In this document: positions 26,897-36,767 of the stretch, piece after piece | Layout: each line of letters starts with the position of its first letter | Numbering within the stretch: position 1 is the stretch's first letter | From: Bosea beijingensis | GTDB lineage: Bacteria > Pseudomonadota > Alphaproteobacteria > Rhizobiales > Beijerinckiaceae | Assembly: GCF_030758975.1 (NCBI RefSeq) | Contig: NZ_CP132359.1 | Location: 2,186,811-2,250,810 of the forward strand | Direction of reading: 5' to 3' | DNA length: 64,000 nucleotides | The notes under the pieces: model-generated | What the model saw: only the letters and a program-made list of their open reading frames with translations | Databases searched by the model: none | What the model was told of the DNA's origin: nothing | Translations under genes and position numbers: made by a program

Positions 26897-26924
26897 AAAG
26901 CCCCGGCTTCGCCGGGGCTTTTTT
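26897..26924 (+). terminator. Rho-independent terminator of merR
   Basis: AAAGCCCCGGC (26897-26907), loop TTC, then GCCGGGGCTTTTTT. A perfect GC-rich stem with a six-T tail about 95 bases after the merR stop separates it from the acyl-CoA dehydrogenase gene. Confidence 0.9.
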
Positions 26925-27070
26925 CATGGCCGCGTCACGCTCCCGCCATCCCGAGGACGACAAAATCGCAATGTCGCGGTTGCGTCGCCTGTCGAGATTG
27001 TTTATATATGAACTATCTTGATGCGGCGATAGCGATCAGGCGCCGCCTTTGCGACGAGAGGGAGGATCAG

Positions 27071-28858
27071 ATGCCGGTCTACAAGGCACCCGTCGACGAC
27101 ACGCTTTTCCTGCTCAACGACGTCTTCAACATCGAACGCTACAACAACCTGCCGGGCTTCGCCGACGCGTCCTCCGACGTGATCGAGGCCGTGCTCGGCG
27201 AGGGCGCCAAGCTCTGCGAGGAGGTCCTCCAGCCGATCAACTATTCCGGTGATCAGGAGGGCTGCACCCGCCACGCCGACGGCCGCGTCACGACGCCGAA
27301 GGGCTTCAAGGCGGCTTATGAGGCCTATGCCGGCGGCGGCTGGATCGGGCTTGCGATGGACCCGGAATATGGCGGCCAGGGCCTGCCCTATACGCTCGGC
27401 GCCGTGATGAACGAATACGCCTCGGCGGCGAACATGGCCTTCGCCATGTATCCGGGCCTGACCATGGGCGCGATCGCCGCGCTCTACGTCCATGGTTCCG
27501 ACGAGATCAAGCGCACCTATCTGCCGAAGATGATCGACGGCACCTGGTCGGGCACCATGAACCTGACCGAGCCGCATTGCGGCACCGATCTCGGCCTGCT
27601 CAAGACCAAGGCCGTGCCGAACGGCGACGGCTCCTATGCCATCTCCGGCACCAAGATCTTCATCTCGGCCGGCGAGCAGGACATCACCGGGAACATCATC
27701 CATCTCGTGCTCGCCCGGATCGAGGGCGCGCCGGCCGGCGTGAAGGGCATCTCGCTCTTCGTCGTGCCGCGCAACAAGCTGGGCGCGGACGGCTCGGTCG
27801 GCGCCAATAACGGCGTGTCCTGCGGCTCGATCGAGCACAAGATGGGCATCCACGGCAACGCGACCTGCGTCATGAACTATGACGGCGCGCAGGGCTGGCT
27901 GGTCGGGGCGGAGAACAAGGGCCTCAACGCCATGTTCGTGATGATGAACGAGGCCCGCCTCGGCGTCGCGATCCAGGGCCTCGCCCAGTCCGAGGTCGCC
28001 TATCAGAACGCCGTCGCCTATGCGAAGGAGCGCTTGCAGGGCCGCGCGCTGACCGGCGCCAAGGAGCCGGCCAAGCCGGCCGACCCGATCATCGTCCACC
28101 CCGACGTGCGCCGCACGCTGATGTCGATCAAGGCCTTCAACGAGGCCGCGCGCGCCTTCGTGCTCTGGAATGCGCTGAAGTCCGACATCGCCCATCGCTC
28201 CGGCGACGCGGCCGAGCGTCAGGCGGCCGACGACCAGCTTGGCCTGATGACCCCGGTGCTCAAGGGCGTGCTCACGGATGTCGGCTTCGATAACGCGGTG
28301 AAGGCCCAGCAGATGTTCGGCGGTCACGGCTATATCGCCGAGACCGGCGTCGAGCAGTTCGTCCGCGATGCCCGCATCGCCATGATCTACGAGGGCGCCA
28401 ACGGCGTGCAGGCGATGGACCTCGTCGGCCGCAAACTCGGCCGCGATGGCGGCCGCGGCATCATGGCCTTCTTCAACGAGGTCGGCGGCTTTCTGAAGGA
28501 GAATGCCGAGGACGAGGCTCTGAAGCCGCTGCTCGGACCTTTGCAGGTTTCGTTGGGCCATCTCCAGCAGGCGGCGATGTGGTTCATGAACAACGCCCTC
28601 GCCAAGCCGGACAATGCCGGCGCCGGCGCCAACGACTTCATGCACCTGCTCGGGCTGGTCTCGCTCGGCTATATGTGGGTGAAGATGGCCAAGGCCGCGC
28701 AGGAAAAGCTCAAGGCCGGTGCCGACGAGCGGATGAGCGGCAAGCTTGTCACGGCGCGGTTCTTCATGGAGCGTACCTTGCCGGAAACCGCCGCCCATCT
28801 GGCGCGTATCACCTCCGGTGCGGACACGACGATGGCGCTCAGCGCCGAGCAGTTCTGA
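27071..28858 (+). CDS. Acyl-CoA dehydrogenase (large, C-terminal extension type)
   Basis: A 595-residue flavoprotein that introduces the first double bond in an acyl-CoA. The N-terminal segment YKAPVDDTLFLLNDVFNIERYNNLPGF is typical of the 590-600-residue class (DmdC/AcdA-like); the ACAD_M signature MNLTEPHCGTDLGLLKTKA lies near 165; the C-terminal part has QMFGGHGYIAETGVEQFVRDARIAMIYEGANGVQ. The start at 27071 has a strong GGAGG six bases upstream. It heads a run with thiolase and FadB-like genes. Chain-length preference is unknown; methylthiopropanoyl-CoA is one substrate of this class. Confidence 0.92.
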   Translation: MPVYKAPVDDTLFLLNDVFNIERYNNLPGFADASSDVIEAVLGEGAKLCEEVLQPINYSGDQEGCTRHADGRVTTPKGFKAAYEAYAGGGWIGLAMDPEYGGQGLPYTLGAVMNEYASAANMAFAMYPGLTMGAIAALYVHGSDEIKRTYLPKMIDGTWSGTMNLTEPHCGTDLGLLKTKAVPNGDGSYAISGTKIFISAGEQDITGNIIHLVLARIEGAPAGVKGISLFVVPRNKLGADGSVGANNGVSCGSIEHKMGIHGNATCVMNYDGAQGWLVGAENKGLNAMFVMMNEARLGVAIQGLAQSEVAYQNAVAYAKERLQGRALTGAKEPAKPADPIIVHPDVRRTLMSIKAFNEAARAFVLWNALKSDIAHRSGDAAERQAADDQLGLMTPVLKGVLTDVGFDNAVKAQQMFGGHGYIAETGVEQFVRDARIAMIYEGANGVQAMDLVGRKLGRDGGRGIMAFFNEVGGFLKENAEDEALKPLLGPLQVSLGHLQQAAMWFMNNALAKPDNAGAGANDFMHLLGLVSLGYMWVKMAKAAQEKLKAGADERMSGKLVTARFFMERTLPETAAHLARITSGADTTMALSAEQF

Positions 28859-28872
28859 TCGCATTGCCATCG

Positions 28873-28893
28873 TGCCCGGGCCTGGCCCGGGCA
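28873..28893. repeat. Small palindromic repeat in the beta-oxidation cluster
   Basis: TGCCCGGGCC-T-GGCCCGGGCA is a perfect palindrome around one base (functionally a stem of about eight with a five-base loop). It sits between the dehydrogenase and thiolase genes and could slow or shape the shared transcript. Confidence 0.55.
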
Positions 28894-28998
28894 TATCTTG
28901 ATGAGTTCGCCGGATGGGAAGATGGTCGGCCCAAGCCGACCACGACGTCCGGCAGGAAAACAAGCCGCCGGGTCGCGGCAGGCCAGGGAGATCCCTCG

Positions 28999-30207
28999 AT
29001 GGCAGACGCATTCATCTACGATCACGTCCGGACGCCGCGCGGCAAGGGCAAGGCCGACGGCTCGCTTCATGAGGTCACGGCGATCGAGCTCGGCACCCAG
29101 GCGCTGCGCGCCATCAAGGACCGCAACAACCTCGATCCGCTCCTCGTCGAGGACGTGGTGATGGGCTGCGTCGACCCGGTCGGCGAGGCCGGTGCCGATA
29201 TCGCCCGCACCGTTGCGCTCAAGGCCGGCTACGGCAAGGAAGTGCCGGGCGTGCAGATCAACCGCTTCTGCGCCTCGGGCCTCGATGCGGTGAACCTCGC
29301 CGCGGCGCAGGTCATGTCCGGCCAGAAGGAGATGGCGATCGGCGGCGGCGTCGAGTCGATGTCGCGCGTCGGCATGGGCGCCTCGGGCTTCGGCATCGCG
29401 GTCGATCCATCAGTCGCCATCGACACCTATTTCATGCCGCAGGGCGTGGCCGCGGACCTGATCGCGACCAAATACGGCTTCTCGCGCGACGATGTCGACG
29501 CCTTCGCCGTGCGTTCGCACCAGCGCGCCGCAAAGGCCTGGGCCGAGGGCCGCTTCAAGAACTCGGTGATTCCCGTCACCGACGTCAACGGCCTCGTCCT
29601 GCTCGACCGCGACGAGACGATCCGGCCGGGCACCGACATGCAGGCGCTGGCCGCGCTCAAGGCCTCCTTCGTCCAGATGGGCGAGATGGGCGGCTTCGAC
29701 GCGGTCGCGACCGCCGCGCACCCGGATGTCGAGTTCGTCAACCACGTCCATCATGCCGGCAATTCCTCGGGCATCGTCGATGGCGCGGCTGCCGTGCTCG
29801 TCGGCTCGAAGAAGGCCGGCAAGGCTGCTGGCCTCAAGCCGCGCGCCCGCATCAGGGCTTTCGCCACCGTCGGCTCCGATCTCGCGCTGATGCTGACCGG
29901 CCCGGTCGACGTCACCGAGCGCGTGCTGAAGAAGGCCGGCATGTCTATCAAGGACATCGACCTGTTCGAGCTGAACGAGGCCTTCTCCTCGGTCGTGCTG
30001 CGCTACCAGCAGGCGCTCGACATCGACGACGCCATCCTGAACGTGAATGGCGGCGCCATCGCCATGGGCCATCCGCTCGGCGCGACCGGTGCGATGGTGC
30101 TGGGCACCGTGCTCGACGAGCTGGAGCGGCAGGACAAGCAGACCGCGCTGGTGACGCTCTGCGTCGCCGTCGGCATGGGCGTCGCCACCATCATCGAGCG
30201 CGTCTGA
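28999..30207 (+). CDS. Acetyl-CoA C-acyltransferase (thiolase)
   Basis: A 402-residue thiolase. The acylated cysteine is in [15 protein letters not shown] near residue 90; the active-site His is in [13 protein letters not shown] near 355; the final Cys lies in [11 protein letters not shown]. This member carries out the last thiolytic step of beta-oxidation, or the reverse condensation. GGGAG lies before the ATG. Together with the neighbouring FadB-like gene it should form a FadA/FadB pair; the gene is 24 bases from it. Confidence 0.93.
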   Translation: MADAFIYDHVRTPRGKGKADGSLHEVTAIELGTQALRAIKDRNNLDPLLVEDVVMGCVDPVGEAGADIARTVALKAGYGKEVPGVQINRFCASGLDAVNLAAAQVMSGQKEMAIGGGVESMSRVGMGASGFGIAVDPSVAIDTYFMPQGVAADLIATKYGFSRDDVDAFAVRSHQRAAKAWAEGRFKNSVIPVTDVNGLVLLDRDETIRPGTDMQALAALKASFVQMGEMGGFDAVATAAHPDVEFVNHVHHAGNSSGIVDGAAAVLVGSKKAGKAAGLKPRARIRAFATVGSDLALMLTGPVDVTERVLKKAGMSIKDIDLFELNEAFSSVVLRYQQALDIDDAILNVNGGAIAMGHPLGATGAMVLGTVLDELERQDKQTALVTLCVAVGMGVATIIERV

Positions 30208-30230
30208 GCGGAACGGTAGGGAGAGAGATC

Positions 30231-32435
30231 ATGAACCTCACCAATTTCCGCTTCGAGACCGACGCCGACGGCATCGCCGTCGCTACCTGGGACATGCCGG
30301 GCCGCTCGATGAACGTCATCACCCCCGAGGTGATGGAAGAGCTCAACCAGATCGTCGACAAGGTCGCGGGCGATGAAGCCATCAAGGGCTGCGTCATCAC
30401 CTCCGGCAAGGAGAGCTTCTCCGGCGGCGCCGATCTCACCATGCTCCAGGGCCTGCGCGACCTCTATGTGAAGCTCGCCAGGGAAAAGGGCGAGGCGGTC
30501 GCGATGCAGAGCTTCTTCGACGAGAGCCGCAAGCTCTCGCTGCTCTACCGCAAGCTCGAAACCTGCGGGAAGCCCTTCGCCGCCGCGATCCACGGCGTTT
30601 GCCTCGGCGGCGCCTTCGAGCTTTCGCTGTCCTGTCAGTACCGCGTCGTCTCGGACGATGCCTCGACCCGCGTCGGCCTGCCCGAGATCAAGGTCGGGCT
30701 CTTCCCCGGCGCCGGCGGCACCCAGCGCGTGGCGCGCCTGATGCAGACCGGCGACGCGCTCCAGATGATGTTCAAGGGCGAGCAGGTGAAGGCGCTGCCG
30801 GCGCGCAATTCCGGCCTCGTCCATGCCGTCGCGCCGCGCGCCGACATCGTCCAGAACGCCAAGGACTGGCTCAAGGCCAATCCGCAGGCGACCGCCCCCT
30901 GGGACCAGAAGGGCTTCAAGCTGCCCTCCAACAAGGTGCATTCGCCGGCCGGCATGCAAATCTGGCCGCCGGCCAACGCGATCTATCGCCGCGAGACGAA
31001 CGACAACTACCCGGCCGCCCGCGCCATCCTCTCGGCGGTCTACGAGGGCCTGCAACTGCCGATAGATCTCGGCCTGAAGGTCGAGAGCCGCTACTTCGCC
31101 AAGATCCTCCGGACGAAGGAGGCGGCCTCGATGATCCGCTCGCTCTTCGTCTCGATGCAGGAATTGAACAAGGGCGCCCGCCGCCCGGCCGACGTGCCGC
31201 CGTCGAAGCTCAAGAAGGTCGGCGTCATCGGCGCGGGCTTCATGGGCGCCGGCATCGCCTATGTCACGGCCAATGCTGGCCTGGAGGTCGTGCTGGTCGA
31301 CAGGGACATCGAGGCGGCCGAGAAGGGCAAGGCCTATTCGCACAAGCTGGTCTCCGACCAGATCATGAAGGGCCGCGCCAAGACCGCTGATCGCGACGCG
31401 CTGCTCGGCCGCATCAAGGCCTCCGCCGACTATGCAGATCTCAAGGGCTGCGACCTGATCGTCGAGGCCGTGTTCGAGGACCCGAAGGTCAAGGCCGAGG
31501 TCATCGCCAAGGTCGAGGCCGTGGTCGGCCCGCGCACGATCTTCGGCTCCAACACCTCGACGCTGCCGATCACCGGCCTCGCCGAGACCAGCCAGCGCCC
31601 GAAGAACTTCATCGGCATCCATTTCTTCTCGCCGGTCGAGAAGATGCTGCTGGTCGAGGTCATCATGGCCAGGAAGACCGGCAAGAAGGCGCTCGCCATG
31701 GCGCTGGACTATGTCCGCGCGATCAAGAAGACGCCGATCGTCGTCAACGACACTCGCGGCTTCTACGCCAATCGCTGCGTCGGCAACTACATCCGCGAAG
31801 GCCATCTGATGCTGATGGAAGGCGTGCCGCCGGCGATGATCGAGGCTGCCGGCAAGCAGGCCGGCATGCCGGTCGGCCCGCTCTCGCTCAATGACGAAGT
31901 CGCGGTCGATCTCGCCTACAAGGTGTTGAAGGCGACCAAGGCGCAGCTCGGCGAGGGCGCGGTCGATCCGGCGCAGGAGAAGCTGCTCGCCGACATGGTC
32001 GAGAAGCATGGCCGCCTCGGTCGCAAGAACAAGAAGGGCTTCTACGATTATCCGGAAGCCGGCCCGAAGCGCCTCTGGCCGGGCCTCGCCGACCTCGTCG
32101 GCAAGCGGCTCGATCCCGAGAGCGTCGACATGGAGGAGCTGAAGCACCGCCTGCTGGTGACGCAGGCGCTCGAAGCGGCGAAGACCTATGAGGAGGGCGT
32201 CGTCACCGATCCGCGCGAGGCCGACGTCGGCTCGATCATCGGTTTCGGCTTCGCACCTTACTCGGGTGGCACGCTGTCCTATATCGACAATATGGGCGCG
32301 GCCGCTTTCGTGAAGCTCTGCGAGAAGCTGGCCAAGACCCATGGCGAGCGCTTCAAGCCGAACCGCCTGCTGAAGCGCATGGCCAAGACCGGCGAGAGCT
32401 TCTACAGCGCGGCCGAGAAGAAGTCGGCGGCCTGA
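30231..32435 (+). CDS. Trifunctional FadB/FadJ-type enoyl-CoA hydratase / 3-hydroxyacyl-CoA dehydrogenase
   Basis: A 734-residue fusion. Residues 1-200 form the crotonase domain ([61 protein letters not shown], which supplies the catalytic Glu residues). The NAD-binding domain begins near 323 ([25 protein letters not shown]) and contains [17 protein letters not shown]; the C-terminal 3HCDH domain has [15 protein letters not shown]. It hydrates enoyl-CoA and oxidises the hydroxy product. A GGGAGAGA ribosome site precedes the ATG. Confidence 0.94.
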   Translation: MNLTNFRFETDADGIAVATWDMPGRSMNVITPEVMEELNQIVDKVAGDEAIKGCVITSGKESFSGGADLTMLQGLRDLYVKLAREKGEAVAMQSFFDESRKLSLLYRKLETCGKPFAAAIHGVCLGGAFELSLSCQYRVVSDDASTRVGLPEIKVGLFPGAGGTQRVARLMQTGDALQMMFKGEQVKALPARNSGLVHAVAPRADIVQNAKDWLKANPQATAPWDQKGFKLPSNKVHSPAGMQIWPPANAIYRRETNDNYPAARAILSAVYEGLQLPIDLGLKVESRYFAKILRTKEAASMIRSLFVSMQELNKGARRPADVPPSKLKKVGVIGAGFMGAGIAYVTANAGLEVVLVDRDIEAAEKGKAYSHKLVSDQIMKGRAKTADRDALLGRIKASADYADLKGCDLIVEAVFEDPKVKAEVIAKVEAVVGPRTIFGSNTSTLPITGLAETSQRPKNFIGIHFFSPVEKMLLVEVIMARKTGKKALAMALDYVRAIKKTPIVVNDTRGFYANRCVGNYIREGHLMLMEGVPPAMIEAAGKQAGMPVGPLSLNDEVAVDLAYKVLKATKAQLGEGAVDPAQEKLLADMVEKHGRLGRKNKKGFYDYPEAGPKRLWPGLADLVGKRLDPESVDMEELKHRLLVTQALEAAKTYEEGVVTDPREADVGSIIGFGFAPYSGGTLSYIDNMGAAAFVKLCEKLAKTHGERFKPNRLLKRMAKTGESFYSAAEKKSAA

Positions 32436-32445
32436 GCCTTCGGGC

Positions 32446-33348
32446 TCATGTCGCCAGCCGCGTGCGCAGCAGCGCGACGAGCCAGTCGGCGAAAACCTGC
32501 AGCCGGCGCGACAGGTGCCGGCGGTGGGGATAGAGCAACGTCATTGGCATCGGTGCAGCCCGGTGCCGGGGCATGACCTCGACGAGTTCGCCCGCTGCGA
32601 GATGCTCGGCCACGTCATAGGCCGGGATCTGGATCAGGCCGAGTCCGGCGAGGCAGCAGGCGATATAGGCCTCCGCGCTGTTGACGGTGACGCGCCCTGG
32701 CAGCGTGCGGCCATGAAGCGCGCCATCCTCCAGCCACTCCCAGGGCGCGATGCGCCCCGTCGTCGGCGAGGCGTAGTTGACTGCTTTATGCCCGTCGAGT
32801 TCGCCGGGGTGGCCGGGCGTGCCATGCGTCGCGAGATAGCCGGGGCTGGCGACATTGATCAGCGGCAATTCCCCGACCGAGCGCGCGATCAGTCCTGAAT
32901 CGCTCAAGGGGCCGACGCGGAGCACGCAGTCGATCCCGTCCTCGATCAGGTTGCTCGCCCGGTCCGTCACGCTGAGGTCGATATCGATCTCGGGATAGCG
33001 GGCGAGGAAATCGGGCAGGGCCGGCGCGATGATCAGGCGGCCGATCCGGCCGGGCACGTCGATCCTGAGTCGCCCGGTCGGGCTCGCGGCGCTCTGCCGG
33101 AACAGAGCCTCGGTTTCCTCGACATCGGCGACGAGCCGCGCGCAATGCTCGTAGAAGGCGGCGCCGTCCTGGGTCGCCGAGACGCGCCGCGTCGTGCGCT
33201 GGAGCAGTCTCGCGCCGATCCGCTGCTCCAGCGCCGCGACCGCTGCCGAGACCGAGGAGCGCGGCAGTCCGAGCGCCTTGGCCGCCAGGGTGAAGCTCTC
33301 GCACTCCACGACGCGGGCATAGATGCGGAAGAGGTCGATGCGGTCCAA
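32446..33348 (-). CDS. LysR family transcriptional regulator
   Basis: A 300-residue regulator with the LysR winged helix at residues 1-60 ([39 protein letters not shown]) and a periplasmic-binding-like effector domain thereafter ([34 protein letters not shown]). It appears to start with TTG: AGGA lies eight bases before and no in-frame ATG is nearby. It is transcribed away from the SDR gene across a 114-base gap, the usual arrangement for a LysR protein and its target. Confidence 0.9.
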   Translation of the reverse strand: MDRIDLFRIYARVVECESFTLAAKALGLPRSSVSAAVAALEQRIGARLLQRTTRRVSATQDGAAFYEHCARLVADVEETEALFRQSAASPTGRLRIDVPGRIGRLIIAPALPDFLARYPEIDIDLSVTDRASNLIEDGIDCVLRVGPLSDSGLIARSVGELPLINVASPGYLATHGTPGHPGELDGHKAVNYASPTTGRIAPWEWLEDGALHGRTLPGRVTVNSAEAYIACCLAGLGLIQIPAYDVAEHLAAGELVEVMPRHRAAPMPMTLLYPHRRHLSRRLQVFADWLVALLRTRLAT

Positions 33349-33360
33349 ATTGGCATCCTA

Positions 33361-33372
33361 ATTGTTCGCAAT
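33361..33372. promoter_or_regulatory. Possible LysR operator half in the lysR/SDR gap
   Basis: ATTG-TTCG-CAAT forms a short palindrome thirteen bases upstream of the LysR start, and GATTGCAGCGAAC, a related sequence, occurs again at 33439-33451 near the SDR start. Such paired sites are expected in divergent LysR promoters, but the match is short and could be chance. Confidence 0.3.
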
Positions 33373-33462
33373 ATCTGACCAGTGATGTCTCGATCGCAAT
33401 CTTTATAGCCGATTTCAGGACGATATCTTGTAACCATCGATTGCAGCGAACAGGAGCATGCG

Positions 33463-34236
33463 ATGGCCGATCACGGCATCAAGGGTAAGACGGTTCTGAT
33501 CGCCGGCGGCGCCAAGAATCTCGGCGGCTTGCTGGCGAAGGACCTGGCAGCGCAAGGCGCGAAGGCTGTCGCCATCCACTACAACAGCGCTCCGGCCAAA
33601 GCCGAAGCCGAAAAGACAATAGCCGCGATCAAGGCGGCTGGTGCGGAAGCCTATGCCTTCCAGGCCGATCTGACCTCGGCTTCCGCCATGGAAAAGCTCT
33701 TCACCAACGCCAAGACGGCGATGGGCTCGATCGACATCGCGGTCAACACGGTCGGCAAGGTGCTGAAGAAGCCGATGGTCGAGATCAGCGAGGCCGAGTT
33801 CGACGAGATGAGCGCGGTCAATTCGAAGACGGCCTTCTTCTTCCTCAAGGAGGCCGGCAAGCAGGTCAGCGACAACGGCAAGGTCTGCACGCTGGTGACC
33901 TCGCTGCTCGGTGCCTTTACGCCGTTCTATGCGAGCTATGCCGGCACCAAGGCGCCGGTCGAGCATTACACCCGCGCGGCTTCAAAGGAGTTCGGCGCCC
34001 GCGGCATCTCGGTCACCGCGATCGGGCCCGGCCCGATGGACACGCCGTTCTTCTACCCGGCCGAAGGCGCCGACGCGGTCGCCTATCACAAGACGGCCGC
34101 CGCGCTCTCGCCCTTCTCGAAGACCGGCCTGACCGATATCCGGGATATCGTGCCCTGGATCCGCTTCCTCGTCTCGGACGGCTGGTGGATGACGGGCCAG
34201 ACCATCCTGGTCAATGGCGGCTACACGACGAAGTGA
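33463..34236 (+). CDS. SDR family oxidoreductase
   Basis: A 257-residue short-chain dehydrogenase. The cofactor motif reads LIAGGAKNLGGLLAKDLA (residues 11-28), a variant of TGxxxGxG; the catalytic Tyr-Lys pair is YAGTK near 164-168. IGPGPMDTPFF and the final INGGYTTK-like ending (LVNGGYTTK) are family-typical. It probably reduces or oxidises a small alcohol/ketone with NAD(P). An AGGAG site precedes the ATG. Divergence from a LysR gene suggests regulated expression, for example by an electrophile or xenobiotic. Confidence 0.9.
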   Translation: MADHGIKGKTVLIAGGAKNLGGLLAKDLAAQGAKAVAIHYNSAPAKAEAEKTIAAIKAAGAEAYAFQADLTSASAMEKLFTNAKTAMGSIDIAVNTVGKVLKKPMVEISEAEFDEMSAVNSKTAFFFLKEAGKQVSDNGKVCTLVTSLLGAFTPFYASYAGTKAPVEHYTRAASKEFGARGISVTAIGPGPMDTPFFYPAEGADAVAYHKTAAALSPFSKTGLTDIRDIVPWIRFLVSDGWWMTGQTILVNGGYTTK

Positions 34237-34250
34237 AGACGTCCCACTGG

Positions 34251-34290
34251 GGTCAGGACCCGCGATCCGCTAGGAAGCGGGTCCTGAACC
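34251..34290 (+). terminator. Stem-loop after the SDR gene
   Basis: GGTCAGGACCCGC (34251-34263) pairs with GCGGGTCCTGAACC (34277-34290), with one bulged base and a 13-base loop. There is no T-tract, so it may be an intergenic repeat rather than a true terminator. Confidence 0.5.
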
Positions 34291-34315
34291 GGGATAGCGA
34301 AGACCGAGCCTACGC

Positions 34316-34810
34316 ATGCCTCCACGTCCGATCCTGAGCTTTCCCGATCCGCGTCTGCGCGTGGCGGCGGCAGCCGTCACGCGCTTCGATGCCGATCTGC
34401 GTGAACTCGCGGACGATCTGCTGGATACGATGCGGGCGGCGCCCGGCATCGGTATCACCGCGCCGCATATCGGCGTGTCGTTGCGGCTGTTCGTGCTGGA
34501 GCTCACGCCCGGCGACGTCCGGACCTATGCCAATCCGGTGCTGGACGGTGTCTCGCGTGAGACCATCCGCCATGTCGAGGGCAGCGTCTCGATGCCCGGC
34601 GTCACCGAAGAGCTGGAGCGCCATGCCCATGTCCGCGTGCGCTATCACGATCTCGACGGGGTGGAGCAGAGCGAGGAAGCCGACGGCCTGCTGGCCGTCT
34701 GCCATCAGCATGAGATCGACCAGCTCGACGGCGTCTTCTGGATCGACCGCCTGTCGCGACTCAAGCGTGACCGGCTGATCGCGCGCTATCGCAAGCTGGG
34801 GCGGAACTGA
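34316..34810 (+). CDS. Peptide deformylase homologue with broken metal site
   Basis: A 164-residue protein of the peptide-deformylase fold and length. All three family motifs are present in position but altered: motif I GIGITAPH (residues 44-51) has His where the catalytic Gln of GxGxAAxQ belongs; motif II EGSVSMP has Ser90 in place of the metal-ligand Cys of EGCLS; motif III QHEIDQ has Gln136 in place of the second His of HExxH. Only one of three metal ligands (H132) and the general base E133 survive. I read the bases at these codons directly (AGC for Ser90, CAG for Gln136). It is therefore unlikely to deformylate by the normal mechanism. A canonical def gene is not in the window. Confidence 0.85.
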   Translation: MPPRPILSFPDPRLRVAAAAVTRFDADLRELADDLLDTMRAAPGIGITAPHIGVSLRLFVLELTPGDVRTYANPVLDGVSRETIRHVEGSVSMPGVTEELERHAHVRVRYHDLDGVEQSEEADGLLAVCHQHEIDQLDGVFWIDRLSRLKRDRLIARYRKLGRN

Positions 34811-34906
34811 GCGCAGACGAGCTTCGACTGTGTTTGCCCGGCTGCCTTGCGGGGCAGGGGGCCGCAATATCTATTTTCCGGTGGTTCGACGGTGAGGAGC
34901 AGGCAG

Positions 34907-35173
34907 ATGCATGTGGCGATGGTGATCGGCGGTGGCGTGGTGCTGCTCGGTCTGTTCCTGCTCTTCGGCAAGCTATGGGGCGGGACCCAGCCCGATTATG
35001 GTCTGGCAGCCAAGCTTTTCGTGCCGGTCTGGCTCGTGATCGCGGTGATCAATCTGTGGGTCGGCGTCACAAAGGCCGGCTATTCCGTGCGCGAGGAATT
35101 GCCGATCCTCGTACTGGTCTTCGCCGTGCCGGCCTTGCTCGCTCTGCTGATCGCCTGGCGCGTCGCGCGTTGA
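34907..35173 (+). CDS. Small three-helix membrane protein, unknown
   Basis: An 88-residue hydrophobic protein with helices near residues 3-22 (VAMVIGGGVVLLGLFLLFGK), 34-52 (LFVPVWLVIAVINLWVGVT) and 64-84 (LPILVLVFAVPALLALLIAW). The ATG at 34907 follows GAGGAG with good spacing. I do not recognise a named family with confidence. It sits alone between the deformylase homologue and a terminator. Confidence 0.65.
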   Translation: MHVAMVIGGGVVLLGLFLLFGKLWGGTQPDYGLAAKLFVPVWLVIAVINLWVGVTKAGYSVREELPILVLVFAVPALLALLIAWRVAR

Positions 35174-35181
35174 CAGGTGCG

Positions 35182-35213
35182 CGAAGGGCCACCTCGCGGG
35201 AGGTGGCCCTTCG
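35182..35213. terminator. Bidirectional hairpin terminator
   Basis: CGAAGGGCCACCT (35182-35194) pairs perfectly with AGGTGGCCCTTCG (35201-35213) across a six-base loop. It lies between the converging small membrane protein and aminotransferase genes and can serve both. Confidence 0.75.
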
Positions 35214-35249
35214 TCCGTATGGCGCAGGGGTGGCGGGCGCCCGTGTGCT

Positions 35250-36590
35250 TTAGTTCGCCACGGCCCGGATTACCCGGCGCAGCTTGCCGATCAATTCGTC
35301 GACCTGCGACTCCGTGATGATCAGCGGCGGCGAGAAGGCGATCGTATCGGCGGCCGTCCGCACCATCAGCCCTTCCTCGCGGAAGAGGCGGTCCATGGCT
35401 TCGAAGGCCCGCTTGCCGACGCCGTCGGCGCGGGTTGCGAGGTCGACGGCGCCGACGATGCCGAGCGTGCGGATGTCGACGACGTTGGGTTCGCCCTTCA
35501 GGCTCATCACCGCATCGGCCCAGGTACCCTCCATGGCGCGAGCCCGCTCGAACAGGCCTTCGTCGCGGTAGATGTCGAGCGAGGCCAGGCAGGCGGCTGC
35601 CGCCAGCGGATGGCCCGAATAGGTATAGCCGTGGAACAGCTCTATGACGTTGTCCGGGCCGCCCATGAAGGCGTCGTAGATGTGCTTGCGCACGATCACG
35701 CCACCCATCGGCACGGTGCCGGAGGTCACGCCCTTGGCGAAGGTGATCATGTCGGGGATCACGCCGTAGCGTTCGGCCGCGAAGGCGAAGCCCAGCCGCC
35801 CGAAGCCGGTGATGACCTCGTCGAAGATCAGCAGGATGTTGTGCTTGTCGCAGATCTCGCGCAAGCGCTTGAGATAGCCCTTCGGCGGCGGCAGCGCGCC
35901 GGTCGAGCCCGCCATCGGCTCGACGATCACGGCGGCGATGGTCGAGGCGTCGTGCAGCGCGACGATGCGCTCGAGATCATCGGCGAAATGCGCGCCGTAG
36001 TCCGGCTCGCCCTTGCTGAAGGCCTGCTTCTCGCGGTCATAGGTGTGGGCGAGGTGGTCGACGCCGGTGAGCAGCGAGCCGAAGAACTTGCGGTTGTTCG
36101 ACATGCCGCCGACCGAGATGCCGCCGAAGCCGACGCCATGATAGCCGCGCTCGCGGCCGATCAGGCGGGTCTTGGCGGCCTTGCCCGACACGTTCCAGTA
36201 GGCGAGCGCGATCTTGAGCGCAGAGTCACCCGCTTCGGAGCCCGATCCGGCGAAGAAGACATGGTCGAGATCGCCCGGCGCCAGCGCCGCGATACGGGCG
36301 GCAGCCGCGAAGACCTTCGGGTGGCCGTACTGGAAGGACGGGGCGTAGTCGAGGTCGCGCGCCTGGGCCTGGATCGCCTGGATGATCGGCTCGCGGGCGT
36401 GGCCGGCATTGCAGCACCACAGGCCCGCGGTGCCGTCCATGACCGGCTTGTTGTCCGGCGTGTAGTAGAACATGCCCTCGGCGCGTGCGACCATGCGCGG
36501 GTTCTTCTTGAACGACCGGTTGGCCGTGAACGGCATCCAGTAGGCTTCGAGGTCGTTCGGCGTGGCGATGGCGGAGGATGCGGACGTCAT
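35250..36590 (-). CDS. Class III aminotransferase (omega-amino acid:pyruvate type)
   Basis: A 446-residue PLP enzyme. The N-terminal YWMPFTANRSFKKNPRM is characteristic of beta-alanine/omega-amino acid:pyruvate transaminases. PLP phosphate contacts lie in FFAGSGSEAGDSALKIALAYW near 115; the Schiff-base lysine is in MITFAKGVTSGTVPMGG near 288. It would move an amino group from beta-alanine, a diamine or an aromatic amine to pyruvate. CAGGGG precedes the ATG. It is transcribed alone. Confidence 0.88.
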   Translation of the reverse strand: MTSASSAIATPNDLEAYWMPFTANRSFKKNPRMVARAEGMFYYTPDNKPVMDGTAGLWCCNAGHAREPIIQAIQAQARDLDYAPSFQYGHPKVFAAAARIAALAPGDLDHVFFAGSGSEAGDSALKIALAYWNVSGKAAKTRLIGRERGYHGVGFGGISVGGMSNNRKFFGSLLTGVDHLAHTYDREKQAFSKGEPDYGAHFADDLERIVALHDASTIAAVIVEPMAGSTGALPPPKGYLKRLREICDKHNILLIFDEVITGFGRLGFAFAAERYGVIPDMITFAKGVTSGTVPMGGVIVRKHIYDAFMGGPDNVIELFHGYTYSGHPLAAAACLASLDIYRDEGLFERARAMEGTWADAVMSLKGEPNVVDIRTLGIVGAVDLATRADGVGKRAFEAMDRLFREEGLMVRTAADTIAFSPPLIITESQVDELIGKLRRVIRAVAN

Positions 36591-36606
36591 TCGAAACCCC
36601 TGTGGA

Positions 36607-36620
36607 TTAACCTTGGTTAA
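36607..36620. promoter_or_regulatory. TTAACC-TT-GGTTAA inverted repeat upstream of the aminotransferase gene
   Basis: Two perfect six-base arms flank a two-base centre, 17-30 bases before the aminotransferase start. The spacing of the TTAA halves (six bases) is one short of the CtrA consensus TTAA-N7-TTAA, so a CtrA site is doubtful; another operator is possible. Confidence 0.35.
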
Positions 36621-36767
36621 AGCTAGCAGGAGCCAGCGGCCTGTAAATCGCCATCATGGCGCCCCAAGGCTGCGTCCGACGGATGACGGCTGGAGCCCGC
36701 CTATGGGTGACGTTAGGTCGCCAATGGCGTAAACTCCCCAGAAGGGGCGCAAATTGAACGGACCCCG

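Noticed and set aside
30003..32342. Minus-strand open frame of 779 codons
   Set aside because: It is antisense to the thiolase and FadB-type genes; the composition is shadow-like and no domain is seen.
36607..36620. CtrA binding site
   Set aside because: The TTAA halves are spaced by six bases, not seven, so I keep it only as an unnamed inverted repeat.
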